This document shows positions 34,978 through 42,932 of a stretch of DNA of 62,459 bases, in pieces. Position numbers and translations under genes: made by a program. Below the pieces are notes generated by a model that was not told the origin of the DNA, ran no database searches, and was given only the letters and a program-made list of their open reading frames with translations. Numbering within the stretch: position 1 is the first letter of the stretch; every line of letters begins with the position of its first letter. Source of the DNA: Lachnospiraceae bacterium (GTDB taxonomy: Bacteria > Bacillota > Clostridia > Lachnospirales > Lachnospiraceae); NCBI GenBank assembly GCA_022793375.1, contig JAAWCS010000035.1, positions 1-62,459 of the forward strand. Direction: 5' to 3'.

Positions 34978-37182
34978 TCATTGATTTTCACTGATATAAA
35001 TCTGCACGCGGCTCTGGATAATATCCGCCGCCTCCTGAGCCGTCTTTTGTCCGGCAAAATACGGTCCCGCTTCTTCGGTAATAATATTCATGATTTCCGT
35101 ATCCGTATTTTTTGTGGGCCGCGCCGTGTCTATGAGATGACGCAGGGCGTCGATCTGCTCCTGGGTCGCTGCCTTTACCTCATACGTAAAATCACCGCTG
35201 GATATTATGGCGCCAAAATCCCCTTCCTTTTGCTCCATGGCCTTGGCATACTGCTTTTCCAAAGAACTGGCCCGCAGTGCCAGTCCGTTCATCGTATCCA
35301 GGGCATCCTGATATTCTTCGCTCAAAAGCGTGCTGATAAAAGCCCACGCGCCGTCCTTATGGGGCGATTTTTCCGCAATCCCCAGCGACTGCGTCCCATT
35401 GAGATACGATCCCGTACTTCCGTCGTTTGTCGGAAAGCCGATGCAGGCCATCTGGCCTTCAAACACCGCGTCATGATACAGATAGTCCTGTATGGAATAC
35501 ACCGAAATCTCATCTAAAAGAAGTTTTCCTTCTTTTATCTTCTCATAGGTCCCCTCGCTGTCTTCATAGGTAACGGTCTCCTGCGCCGGGAACTGGCTGG
35601 CAAATTCTAACAGCGCAAGAAACTCTTCGCTGTTAAAGGAACAGCTCCCGGCCGCCCAGTCTACATACGAGTCCAGTCCCATGCTTACCAGTATGCTTAA
35701 TATTCCTTCCCGGCTGGCATATTCGATCAATTCGGTTCCCGCGGGCTTAGAGGCCAGCAGGCTCTGTACATCCGCTACCGTCCAGCCGTCCCGGCCGCCT
35801 ACGTCCTCCGCCTTTCCGGCCAGAGACATCACCGTAAACGTGGGGCATATTCCGTACAGCTTGCCATCCTGTTCATAAATACGCAGGGCGTTTTCCACGA
35901 AATCTTCCTTTTTCAAGGTGGAATCCTGTTCCATCAGCGGGTACAAGTCCGCCAGAATCCCTTTGGAAATATAATTCTCCACGTTCATATTGCTCAGGTT
36001 AATCAAATCCGGCGGATTCCCCGATACAATGTCGCTGTTTAACTGTGCCAGTCCGTCCTCGTAATTCCCGTTGCCGTATTCCTTTACTTCGATTCGCCAG
36101 GTGTCATTCGTCTTATTAAAACGGATCAGCTGGGCGCGCACATTATAATCCAGATACATCGTCGCATACGTGATAACGGTTTTCTGCTTTACCTCCGAGG
36201 CCGGCGTTTTGGTCAGATATACCGCTTCCAGCGTTTGTCCCGTCTGCGTATAGTCAGAGGTCAAGGCAAAAATTCTTCCGTCCTCCAGCTGGCCAAACGC
36301 CTGCAGCTGGTCGGAGTTGACATCGCTGTTGATCCAGTTCAAAATCTGCTCGCATGTTTTTGCTTCCAGATCATACCGATACAGGCTGTTGCCGCAGGAA
36401 ATCCATATTTCCTTTTCGCCGGCTGCCGAGCACAGCACGTTGCCGTTTGCGTCGGGAATTCCTTTCAGGCTCTCGCCAAAGCCCTTGGCCTTGGGGTCAA
36501 TATACTGCAGCACATAGCCGCTTTCGCTGTCATCGTAGGACAGAAGAAATACGCGCCCGTCGCCGCTTCGGCACATCCCGTGCGACCAGCCCTGGCTGGC
36601 GACTTCAAAAAGCTGGCTTCCCTGTGCGTCCAGCACAAGCACCTTCTCCTCCATGCCGCTTACCAGAATATAAATATTTCCGTCCGCGTCTATCTGCATC
36701 GACTGCGGATAGCCGCTCATCATATCCCCGCTGCCGCCCCCGTTGACAAGCTGTGTGATATCCTGCCGCAGATTTTCCGTACCGGCCGCATCGAGCTTTA
36801 CCAGCAGAAAACGCTGGTCATTTTCGCTCCATATGCTAAGAAGCAGCGCCAGGCTTCCGTCCTCCAGCGCTTGTATACTCGAGACGCTCTCCTGCTCCTG
36901 CAGCGCAAAGGGAATTTCCTCGCTGGTCAGCGTATTCATGTCCAGGCACTTTATAACGCTGTTTTCTCCTCCGCTCCAGTCCAGATAATACAGCCGGCTT
37001 CCCGCCGTTCCCACGTTTCCGATCGAACCCGTCAGCTCCTTAAACTCGGCCGTATAGACAAACCCGTCTGCCGCCGCCGCGCCGCTGCCGGCCGCACCGC
37101 TGTCTTTGCTGCCGCAGCCGGCGATGGGCATCAGCATGCACAGACATAAACACATGGCTAAAAATCGTTTCAAGGTATTCAT
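34978..37182 (-). CDS. Propeller-like/solute-binding lipoprotein, copy 1
   Basis: 734 residues. Signal peptide with lipobox IAGC (Cys23). Residues ~45-335 carry blade-like repeats (LEDGSLALLLS, DADGNIYILVSGMEEKVLVLD, SGDGRVFLLSYDD, LEDGRIFALTSDY). The C-terminal half is a solute-binding domain (VRAQLIRFNKTNDTWRIEVKEYG, LNSDIVSGNPPDLINL, GAWAFISTLLSEEYQ). It aligns along its whole length with the 32542-34743 gene; the tails AGPYFAGQKTAQEAADIIQ and APFFAGQKSAKEVADIIQ are close. A recent duplication that has diverged most in the propeller half. Ligand unknown; sugars are likely for the family. Confidence 0.85.
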   Translation of the reverse strand: MNTLKRFLAMCLCLCMLMPIAGCGSKDSGAAGSGAAAADGFVYTAEFKELTGSIGNVGTAGSRLYYLDWSGGENSVIKCLDMNTLTSEEIPFALQEQESVSSIQALEDGSLALLLSIWSENDQRFLLVKLDAAGTENLRQDITQLVNGGGSGDMMSGYPQSMQIDADGNIYILVSGMEEKVLVLDAQGSQLFEVASQGWSHGMCRSGDGRVFLLSYDDSESGYVLQYIDPKAKGFGESLKGIPDANGNVLCSAAGEKEIWISCGNSLYRYDLEAKTCEQILNWINSDVNSDQLQAFGQLEDGRIFALTSDYTQTGQTLEAVYLTKTPASEVKQKTVITYATMYLDYNVRAQLIRFNKTNDTWRIEVKEYGNGNYEDGLAQLNSDIVSGNPPDLINLSNMNVENYISKGILADLYPLMEQDSTLKKEDFVENALRIYEQDGKLYGICPTFTVMSLAGKAEDVGGRDGWTVADVQSLLASKPAGTELIEYASREGILSILVSMGLDSYVDWAAGSCSFNSEEFLALLEFASQFPAQETVTYEDSEGTYEKIKEGKLLLDEISVYSIQDYLYHDAVFEGQMACIGFPTNDGSTGSYLNGTQSLGIAEKSPHKDGAWAFISTLLSEEYQDALDTMNGLALRASSLEKQYAKAMEQKEGDFGAIISSGDFTYEVKAATQEQIDALRHLIDTARPTKNTDTEIMNIITEEAGPYFAGQKTAQEAADIIQSRVQIYISENQ

Positions 37183-37214
37183 TCTGTCCTCTCTCTTTCT
37201 TTTTGCTAAAACTC

Positions 37215-37263
37215 ATTATAGACAGAATGAAACGGAAATGTTTTACTTTTTCCTTAACCTTTT
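37215..37263 (-). promoter_or_regulatory. Promoter and shared upstream box, copy 1
   Basis: TATAAT on the minus strand (plus 37215-37220) without a recognisable -35, and the box TTAAGGAAAAAGTAAA (plus 37242-37257, match continuing to 37263) 21 bp upstream. Box and spacing equal those of the paralogue at 34773-34821, pointing to one common activator. Confidence 0.72.
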
Positions 37264-37299
37264 CTGGCAAAATCCGGGTCAAAAACTTTAACACGCCTG

Positions 37300-38610
37300 C
37301 TACTTATCAAGCGACGCGTTCTGCAGCTCGTCAAAGGCCGCCATGCATTCGTCCACCGAAGCGCCGTTTAATAATTTTCTCACAATCAGGCAGGTGTTTC
37401 CCCACTGTTCCACGTCCATGCCGGCGTTGGAACCGAGGACGTAAACGCCCTCCTCGATTCTGTCGTTGAGCGGCTGCAGGGCCGGCACGCAATCCACTTT
37501 TACATTTTGCGAGGGGGAAATTACCCGGTTGGTCTGCGAGTAAACTTGCAGCGCTTCATCGGAAAGAATAATGTCGAGGACACGCATCGCGTCCTGTGCA
37601 TGCTCCGCCCCCTCGGCGATTCCGAATCCGGTCATCGTAATGACCGGCATCTGCCCCCGGCTGCTGGGAAACCCGATCACCTGCATCTCAAAATCTGTTT
37701 TCCCATAGGCGGTCTCCGTATTCGCCGCTCCCCAGTAGGCCATGACAATCGGCGTCTTTCCGGCCAGAAAATCGGGGCCTTCCGTCTCAATTGCCTCGCC
37801 GGTCGCCGCCGCTTCCACATCAATGTAGCCCCGATCGATCAATTCCTTTAAAAACTCAAAGCCAGGCCGCATATAATCGCTGTATTTGGCCTCTCCGCTG
37901 TTGAGTGCCGCAATCTCCGCCTCCGTATTTCCTCCGCTGTACAGCTCCGCATAGGCCTGCGCAAAAACAAACGTTTCCAGCCACCAGCGATTCGCGCCAA
38001 TCGGCGTTTCGATCCCGTTCTCTTTGAACACACGGCAGCATTCCAGAAATTCCTCCGGCGTGTTCGGCAGATCGAGTTCATATTGCCGGAAGAGCTCCAC
38101 GTTGACAAATAAGCCGTAGGCGACAACCTCCTGGGGGATCGCTACTAATTTCCCGTCCACCGTATTGGCCGTCCGAATGATTTCCCGCAGGTTCTTTACA
38201 CACGCAAGCCCCGAAAGGTCCATCAACTTCCCTTCCGCGCCCAGCGCAAGAAGGGTATCCGGGTTCAACAGGTATATATCGTCCATATTATTGCGCGCCC
38301 GATCCAGCGTAACGTCGTCGTAAGTCTTATCCTGATAATTTTCCGCGGTATAGGTATTATAGTGTACCGTCACTCCCAGCTGCTCTTCCGCCATGATGAT
38401 CGTTAAATCCGACGCGCTTCTGGCAACGTTCTGCGCGTTTGGATCAATCTTTTCCATCGGACTGAACAGATTGACAATCCGGTCGTTCTCCGCCTCCTGT
38501 GTAAGCAGATTTTGGGGATCTCCTCCGCCGGAACACGAAGCCAGCAGCAAAAGCAGTCCGCCGGCCAGGCAGGCGGCCCATGTATGGATCATACCGAATT
38601 TATTTTTCAC
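37300..38610 (-). CDS. Family 1 extracellular solute-binding lipoprotein
   Basis: 436 residues. Signal peptide with lipobox LASC (Cys26). The body is a standard solute-binding protein: a hinge near LVAIPQEVVAYGLFVNVELFRQ, PNTPEEFLECCRVFKENGI and FLAGKTPIVMAYWG. It lacks the propeller half of the two downstream paralogues. Its GTG start overlaps the kinase stop (GTGA, 38607-38610), with AAAGGAG 8 bp upstream. That coupling, and the absence of permease genes, suggest a ligand-presenting partner of the kinase sensor domain rather than a transporter component; this is inference. Confidence 0.87.
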   Translation of the reverse strand: MKNKFGMIHTWAACLAGGLLLLLASCSGGGDPQNLLTQEAENDRIVNLFSPMEKIDPNAQNVARSASDLTIIMAEEQLGVTVHYNTYTAENYQDKTYDDVTLDRARNNMDDIYLLNPDTLLALGAEGKLMDLSGLACVKNLREIIRTANTVDGKLVAIPQEVVAYGLFVNVELFRQYELDLPNTPEEFLECCRVFKENGIETPIGANRWWLETFVFAQAYAELYSGGNTEAEIAALNSGEAKYSDYMRPGFEFLKELIDRGYIDVEAAATGEAIETEGPDFLAGKTPIVMAYWGAANTETAYGKTDFEMQVIGFPSSRGQMPVITMTGFGIAEGAEHAQDAMRVLDIILSDEALQVYSQTNRVISPSQNVKVDCVPALQPLNDRIEEGVYVLGSNAGMDVEQWGNTCLIVRKLLNGASVDECMAAFDELQNASLDK

Positions 38611-41189
38611 GATAAAAACTCCTTTTTTTCGGCGTCACGCTTCATCCGGTCAGCCAACGCCTTTTTTAACATTTCCATATCTAAAGGCTTTGACACATGG
38701 GCATCCATGCCGGAATCCAGCGCGGCCTTTTCATCCTCGGCAAACGCGTTGGCTGTCATGGCAATGATCGGGATGCGCCCCGCGTCGTTTCGCGGCAGGG
38801 CACGTATGGCTTTCGCCGCATCGTGGCCGTTCATCACGGGCATTTGGACATCCATCAAAATCGCGTCAAATTCATCCTCAGCCGCCTGGCGGAAACGTTC
38901 TACCGCCAGACGTCCGTTCTCGACAATTTCACAGGTTGCGCCTTCCATGTCCAGAAGTTCCGTCAAAATCTCGGCGTTGATTTCATTGTCCTCCGCGGCC
39001 AGGAAATGCATCCCGGTCAAATCTCTGGCCGTCACCGGCCCTAAATCGCCTGGTTCCTCCGAATCTGCCCACATCTGCGCAACCTTTTCCTGAAACGCGG
39101 AGATAAAGAACGGTTTTGTAAGAATACTCGTCCCTGTTATATTAAGAGCCTCCTCCAGCCCTTTTGCGTCAAATTCTGCCAGAAGCACAATCGGCACGCT
39201 GGCCGCAAGCGCTTTGCGCATCTTTCGGAGGCAGTCAATCCCGCCTGATTCCCAGTCTAACAGCGCCAGCTGACAGCCTTCGTCCCGGCCCTTTAGCCGC
39301 TCCTGTCCTTCTTCTGCGCTGGCGGCGATCTCCATGTGCACCCCGGTGTCCTCCATCAGTGCCTGAATATCCCTACGGCTTTCCGGATCCGCGCAAATCG
39401 TTATTATGCGGGAAATCCCCCGCTTTTCCCAAAATACCTTGTCCGTCTGACCTTCTAAAATGCGCAGTTCCAATTCAACCCGGAAAAGGGAGCCACGGCC
39501 CACTTCGCTGAAAACTTCGATCGTACCTCCCATCAGTTCGACAATACTTTTGGTGATCGCCATCCCCAGCCCGGTCCCCTGCACCTTGTTCGTCGTACTG
39601 TTTTCCGCTCGTGTAAACGCGTCGAATATTTTCTCCAGATATTCCGGCGTCATGCCGTAACCGTTGTCCTCTACTTCGATGCGGATGCGCTCATACTGGC
39701 CGGAACGCTGCTGCAGGCCAATAATACGCAGCCAGATCCGTCCTCCCTCCGCCGTGTATTTGACCGCATTGGAAAGAAGATTGATCAGCACCTGATTGAT
39801 CCGTGTCTCGTCTCCTACCAGGTATTCGTGCCGGATTCCCGTCACTTCCACATGGAACTCCTGGCTTTTTGCCCTGGCCATCGGCTGAATAATCGTCTCC
39901 ACCGAAGAAACGATGTCGTTTAAGTCAAGTTTTTCATAGTTGAGTACGACTTTCCCGCTCTCGATCTTGGAGACGTCCAAAATGTCGTTGATCAGACTGA
40001 GAAGATGCTGGCCGGAAGCCAAAATCTTTTTCGTGTATTCGCGCACTTTGACCGGATTCTCCGCATCGGCGGCCAAAAGCGTCGTAAATCCAAGCACCGC
40101 GTTCATCGGTGTACGGATATCGTGGGACATATTGGAGAGGAAGGTCGTCTTTGATTCGCTGGCAATCTGAGCGGCCCGCAAAGCCTCCGCCAGCTGCCGG
40201 TTATGAAGTTTTCGTTCGCTTTCCCGCTCTCTGCGGATTTTTTCCTGCTGTCTCCAATTCAGGTAATACAGGAGAATACAGATCAAAAACGCGGTCAGCA
40301 TGGAAATGACAAGAATAAAAATGTACTGATTGACGGTCTGTCCCTCATGCTGAATCGCCGTAATCGGCACATACCCCACCAGGTAAATCGTTCCGTCGTT
40401 GACCGACCACATATAAGTAAGCGCCCGCTTGCCGCGAATATTGTGATAAAAAAGAATATCTTGGCTGCTTCCCAGGCACTCCTCTACCTCGCTTTGAATC
40501 TCCGGGTCCTCGATGCTGTTTGCCTGATAAAAGTCTTTCAGGTTCAAATGGCCCGCGTCCCGCTCTCCCATCCCTTTGGGTTTCAGGACAAACCTCTGGC
40601 TTTCCGTGTCCATAATGTACAATGTCGCCTGCTTATTATAAAATCGATTGGGCAGAAACTGATCGATCATATCGTAGATATACTCAATGTAGAGCGTACC
40701 TATTTCTTCCCCCTCCCGCTCAACCGGACACTTCATCGTATAGGACCAGGTCCCCATATAATTCACATACGACCGGGAAACCGGCAGCCCTTCGACGGTT
40801 CCGCCCGCGGAAAAATCCAGTCCGTCCTCGGTAAACGTTTCCCCGCTGCTGGAGACGCCCTCGGTTTTTCCGGAGGGGATCAGCGACAGCTTTGCCATCA
40901 TCTGGCTTTTCTCAAACGTGCAGATATAGGCTTCCGGATCTTCCTGTTCCCCGGCCCCCCGGGCAATCAGTACCTGATACTGTGCCTGGCTGCGCATGAT
41001 TGCCTCGATGGTACTTTGGATCAGGTCCAGGCTTTCGCTCAGGTTCTGAATCGCCGCTTCGGACATTTTAGTGGATATTTTCCGCGATACCGCGTATACA
41101 ATCGTCCCTAAAACACAAAAAACCAATATAATGGAGATGAGCAGGGGCAATCCTCTTTGTTTTTCTCGTTTGTCTGGCTTCTCGTTCAT
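38607..41189 (-). CDS. Hybrid sensor histidine kinase with two receiver domains
   Basis: 860 residues. TM1 (~13-35), an extracytoplasmic sensor of ~250 residues, TM2 (~288-310), HisKA with His356 in SNMSHDIRTPMN, and HATPase_c (NLLSNAVKYT, DNGYGM, GTGLGMAI). Then a divergent receiver (LLDWESGG and TKPF retained but acidic pocket poor) and a canonical one (AAEDNEINAEIL, LMDVQMPVMNG, SKPL). No HPt or DNA-binding domain, so an external phosphorelay or regulator is needed. ATG 41189 is preferred because GGAG lies 7 bp upstream. Coupled to the solute-binding gene by GTGA. Confidence 0.93.
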   Translation of the reverse strand: MNEKPDKREKQRGLPLLISIILVFCVLGTIVYAVSRKISTKMSEAAIQNLSESLDLIQSTIEAIMRSQAQYQVLIARGAGEQEDPEAYICTFEKSQMMAKLSLIPSGKTEGVSSSGETFTEDGLDFSAGGTVEGLPVSRSYVNYMGTWSYTMKCPVEREGEEIGTLYIEYIYDMIDQFLPNRFYNKQATLYIMDTESQRFVLKPKGMGERDAGHLNLKDFYQANSIEDPEIQSEVEECLGSSQDILFYHNIRGKRALTYMWSVNDGTIYLVGYVPITAIQHEGQTVNQYIFILVISMLTAFLICILLYYLNWRQQEKIRRERESERKLHNRQLAEALRAAQIASESKTTFLSNMSHDIRTPMNAVLGFTTLLAADAENPVKVREYTKKILASGQHLLSLINDILDVSKIESGKVVLNYEKLDLNDIVSSVETIIQPMARAKSQEFHVEVTGIRHEYLVGDETRINQVLINLLSNAVKYTAEGGRIWLRIIGLQQRSGQYERIRIEVEDNGYGMTPEYLEKIFDAFTRAENSTTNKVQGTGLGMAITKSIVELMGGTIEVFSEVGRGSLFRVELELRILEGQTDKVFWEKRGISRIITICADPESRRDIQALMEDTGVHMEIAASAEEGQERLKGRDEGCQLALLDWESGGIDCLRKMRKALAASVPIVLLAEFDAKGLEEALNITGTSILTKPFFISAFQEKVAQMWADSEEPGDLGPVTARDLTGMHFLAAEDNEINAEILTELLDMEGATCEIVENGRLAVERFRQAAEDEFDAILMDVQMPVMNGHDAAKAIRALPRNDAGRIPIIAMTANAFAEDEKAALDSGMDAHVSKPLDMEMLKKALADRMKRDAEKKEFLS

Positions 41190-41241
41190 TGGCATTCTCC
41201 ATTCCAATATGCTGCGAGAGTGATCTGTAACTCTATTTCAT

Positions 41242-41271
41242 ATTATACTATTTGTTCCGTTTTAGTGTCAA
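41242..41271 (-). promoter_or_regulatory. Promoter of the hybrid kinase operon
   Basis: TTGACA (plus 41266-41271), 18-bp spacer, TATAAT (plus 41242-41247) on the minus strand, about 50 bp before the kinase start. Unlike the two propeller-SBP promoters it has a consensus -35, so the sensor is probably made constitutively. Confidence 0.75.
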
Positions 41272-41337
41272 TAGCTGCCAAAAAGGGGCCTTGATTCTAT
41301 ATTCAATCCGGTTCCCGCTTTTTATGGTTTAAAATAC

Positions 41338-41380
41338 AAAAAAAGCACGAAATCAAAACCGTCGTAGTTCTATTTCGTGC
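41338..41380 (-). terminator. Terminator of the tRNA-Leu gene
   Basis: Perfect 9-bp stem GCACGAAAT / ATTTCGTGC with an 18-nt loop, followed on the minus strand by TTTTTTT. It starts 8 nt after the tRNA 3' end. Confidence 0.9.
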
Positions 41381-41387
41381 CTTTCAA

Positions 41388-41470
41388 TGCCGGTGATGGG
41401 ACTTGAACCCATACGTGGTTGCCCACAACAGATTTTGAGTCTGCCTCGTCTGCCATTCCGACACACCGGC
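41388..41470 (-). tRNA. tRNA-Leu, anticodon CAA
   Basis: 83 nt on the minus strand. The acceptor stem GCCGGTG / CACCGGC with discriminator A is perfect. The anticodon stem-loop GCAGA-CTCAAAA-TCTGT gives anticodon CAA (codon UUG); a long variable arm (TGTGGGCAACCACG) and the T-loop GGGTTCAAGTCCC fit class II tRNA-Leu. CCA is not encoded and must be added. Own promoter upstream and terminator downstream make it a single-gene unit. Confidence 0.95.
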
Positions 41471-41481
41471 TCACGCATTGC

Positions 41482-41510
41482 ATTCTATCACATTTTTTTG
41501 GCGAATGCAA
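41482..41510 (-). promoter_or_regulatory. tRNA-Leu promoter
   Basis: TTGCAT (plus 41505-41510), 17-bp spacer and TAGAAT (plus 41482-41487) on the minus strand, 11 bp before the mature tRNA 5' end. Confidence 0.7.
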
Positions 41511-41530
41511 GTACATTTTTTAAATAATGA

Positions 41531-41559
41531 TTGCAATCTTTCCGGAAACTGTCTATAAT
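41531..41559 (+). promoter_or_regulatory. upp promoter
   Basis: TTGCAA (41531-41536), 17-bp spacer and TATAAT (41554-41559). It lies back to back with the tRNA-Leu promoter in a 125-bp divergent gap. Confidence 0.8.
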
Positions 41560-41595
41560 CATCAATAGAAAAAAGACAAAGGACGGTATCGCATC

Positions 41596-42231
41596 ATGAA
41601 CGAATCGAACGTAACCATCATGACACATCCTTTAATCCAGCACAAGATTTCTATGCTGAGGGACTGCCGCACCGGCACCAACGAGTTCCGCAAGCTGATC
41701 GAAGAAATCGCCACCCTGATGGGCTATGAGGCTTTGCGCGACCTGCCGCTTGAGGACGTGGAGATTACGACCCCCATCGAAACCTGCATGACGCCGATGA
41801 TTGCCGGCAAAAAGCTGGCGATCGTACCGATCCTGCGAGCCGGTCTGGGCATGGTAAACGGGATTCTCGCCTTGGTCCCCTCGGCCAAAGTCGGCCACAT
41901 CGGTCTTTACCGCGACCATGAGACCCATGAACCGCACGAATACTACTGCAAGCTGCCCGATCCGATCGAACTGCGCACGATCGTAACGCTCGATCCCATG
42001 CTGGCTACCGGCGGTTCCGCTGTGGCAGCCGTTGATTTTATCAAGCAGCACGGCGGACGCAAGATCAAGTTCATGTGCATCATCGCTGCGCCGGAGGGCC
42101 TAAAGCGGCTCCAGAAAGCGCATCCGGACATCCAGATTTATGTCGGCCATCTGGACCGTGAGTTAAACCAGGACGCCTATATCTGTCCGGGTCTGGGCGA
42201 CGCCGGAGACCGCATTTTCGGGACGAAATAA
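41596..42231 (+). CDS. upp: Uracil phosphoribosyltransferase
   Basis: 211 residues, the full enzyme. PRPP-binding motif is [16 protein letters not shown], the active-site loop [14 protein letters not shown] and the uracil-binding C-terminus [16 protein letters not shown]. It salvages uracil to UMP in the cytoplasm. AAGGA lies 12 bp before the ATG, with its own promoter upstream. No pyrimidine attenuator (PyrR-type hairpin) is seen in the ~30-nt leader. It runs opposite to all its neighbours. Confidence 0.97.
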   Translation: MNESNVTIMTHPLIQHKISMLRDCRTGTNEFRKLIEEIATLMGYEALRDLPLEDVEITTPIETCMTPMIAGKKLAIVPILRAGLGMVNGILALVPSAKVGHIGLYRDHETHEPHEYYCKLPDPIELRTIVTLDPMLATGGSAVAAVDFIKQHGGRKIKFMCIIAAPEGLKRLQKAHPDIQIYVGHLDRELNQDAYICPGLGDAGDRIFGTK

Positions 42232-42234
42232 AAA

Positions 42235-42258
42235 GCCGCTTCCCGGATCAGCAGCGGC
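42235..42258 (-). terminator. Terminator of the gerW transcript
   Basis: GCCGCT / AGCGGC stem with a 12-nt loop and TTTTT following on the minus strand. The hairpin overlaps the stop codon of the 46-residue gene. On the plus strand no T-run follows, so it does not clearly end upp. Confidence 0.65.
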
Positions 42259-42388
42259 AAAAAAGATTGTAGCCGACGATGATACACAGTACGGCAACCA
42301 ATACGATGGACAGACGGGTAGGCAGGATACATTTGATAATCATGCCTACCCCCGTCCAGAATAATATAAATCCGATCAATCGGCTCAT
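42248..42388 (-). CDS. 46-residue two-helix membrane protein
   Basis: 46 residues. The reading MSRLIGFILFWTGVGMIIK, then ILPTRLSIVLVAVLCIIVGY, ends in NLFCRC: two hydrophobic helices joined by a short KC-LPTR loop, ending in a Cys-Arg-Cys. It follows gerW by 56 bp in the same direction and ends inside the shared terminator hairpin. A weak AGAGG lies 11 bp before the ATG. No family is recognised; the spore-gene context suggests but does not show a sporulation role. Confidence 0.65.
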   Translation of the reverse strand: MSRLIGFILFWTGVGMIIKCILPTRLSIVLVAVLCIIVGYNLFCRC

Positions 42389-42444
42389 GGCCCGCCCGCC
42401 TCTGCTGTTCTTATTTACAGCTTATGCGGCCGGCCGCCCAAATA

Positions 42445-42897
42445 TCACTGTTCGCCTTCCAAAATAGCTTCGGCTGTCTGCTTTGCCGCTTCTTCGGCCG
42501 CGTCTTTTGCCGTTTCTTTCAATTCTTCGGCCGCTTCCTCCGCCGCTGTCACATGGTCCTTGCCGGTAAATTTGTTGATAAGGCCGGGCGCCATGCCGAT
42601 CAGGCGGCTTACCAAATCTTCTTTTTCATCCGTGCGGATCAGCTTGGTACTGCCGTCCCTGGCGATTACCAGGACAGCGCTGGGCGTAATCTTACCGCCG
42701 AGACCGCCGCCGTCGTTGTTCTTTCCGTTGCCGGCAAACGCGCCGGCGCCGATGCCAAAGGATACGTCGGCTAACGGCACGATCGTCACATCACCCAGCT
42801 TCTGCGCCTCTCCCACCACGGTTTTGGTGGTTACGAAGCCGTCCATCCCTTTGAACAACGCGTCTACGGTTTCATTAAAATTGCTCTTATCCGCCAT
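42445..42897 (-). CDS. gerW: GerW/YtfJ-family spore protein
   Basis: 150 residues. Core pattern of the family: GEAQKLGDVTIVPLADVSFGIGAG, GKNNDGGGLGGKITPSAVLVI. In Bacillus, YtfJ/GerW is a forespore protein needed for normal germination. The C-terminal ~35 residues are an Ala/Glu-rich helix (EEAAEELKETAKDAAEEAAK). ATG 42897 has AAGGAGG 8 bp upstream; an ATG six codons earlier lacks one. It follows the DUF2953 gene by 35 bp, as in many Clostridia. Confidence 0.92.
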   Translation of the reverse strand: MADKSNFNETVDALFKGMDGFVTTKTVVGEAQKLGDVTIVPLADVSFGIGAGAFAGNGKNNDGGGLGGKITPSAVLVIARDGSTKLIRTDEKEDLVSRLIGMAPGLINKFTGKDHVTAAEEAAEELKETAKDAAEEAAKQTAEAILEGEQ

Positions 42898-42932
42898 CTT
42901 GTATTCCTCCTTCATTTATCCCGTCTTTTTTG

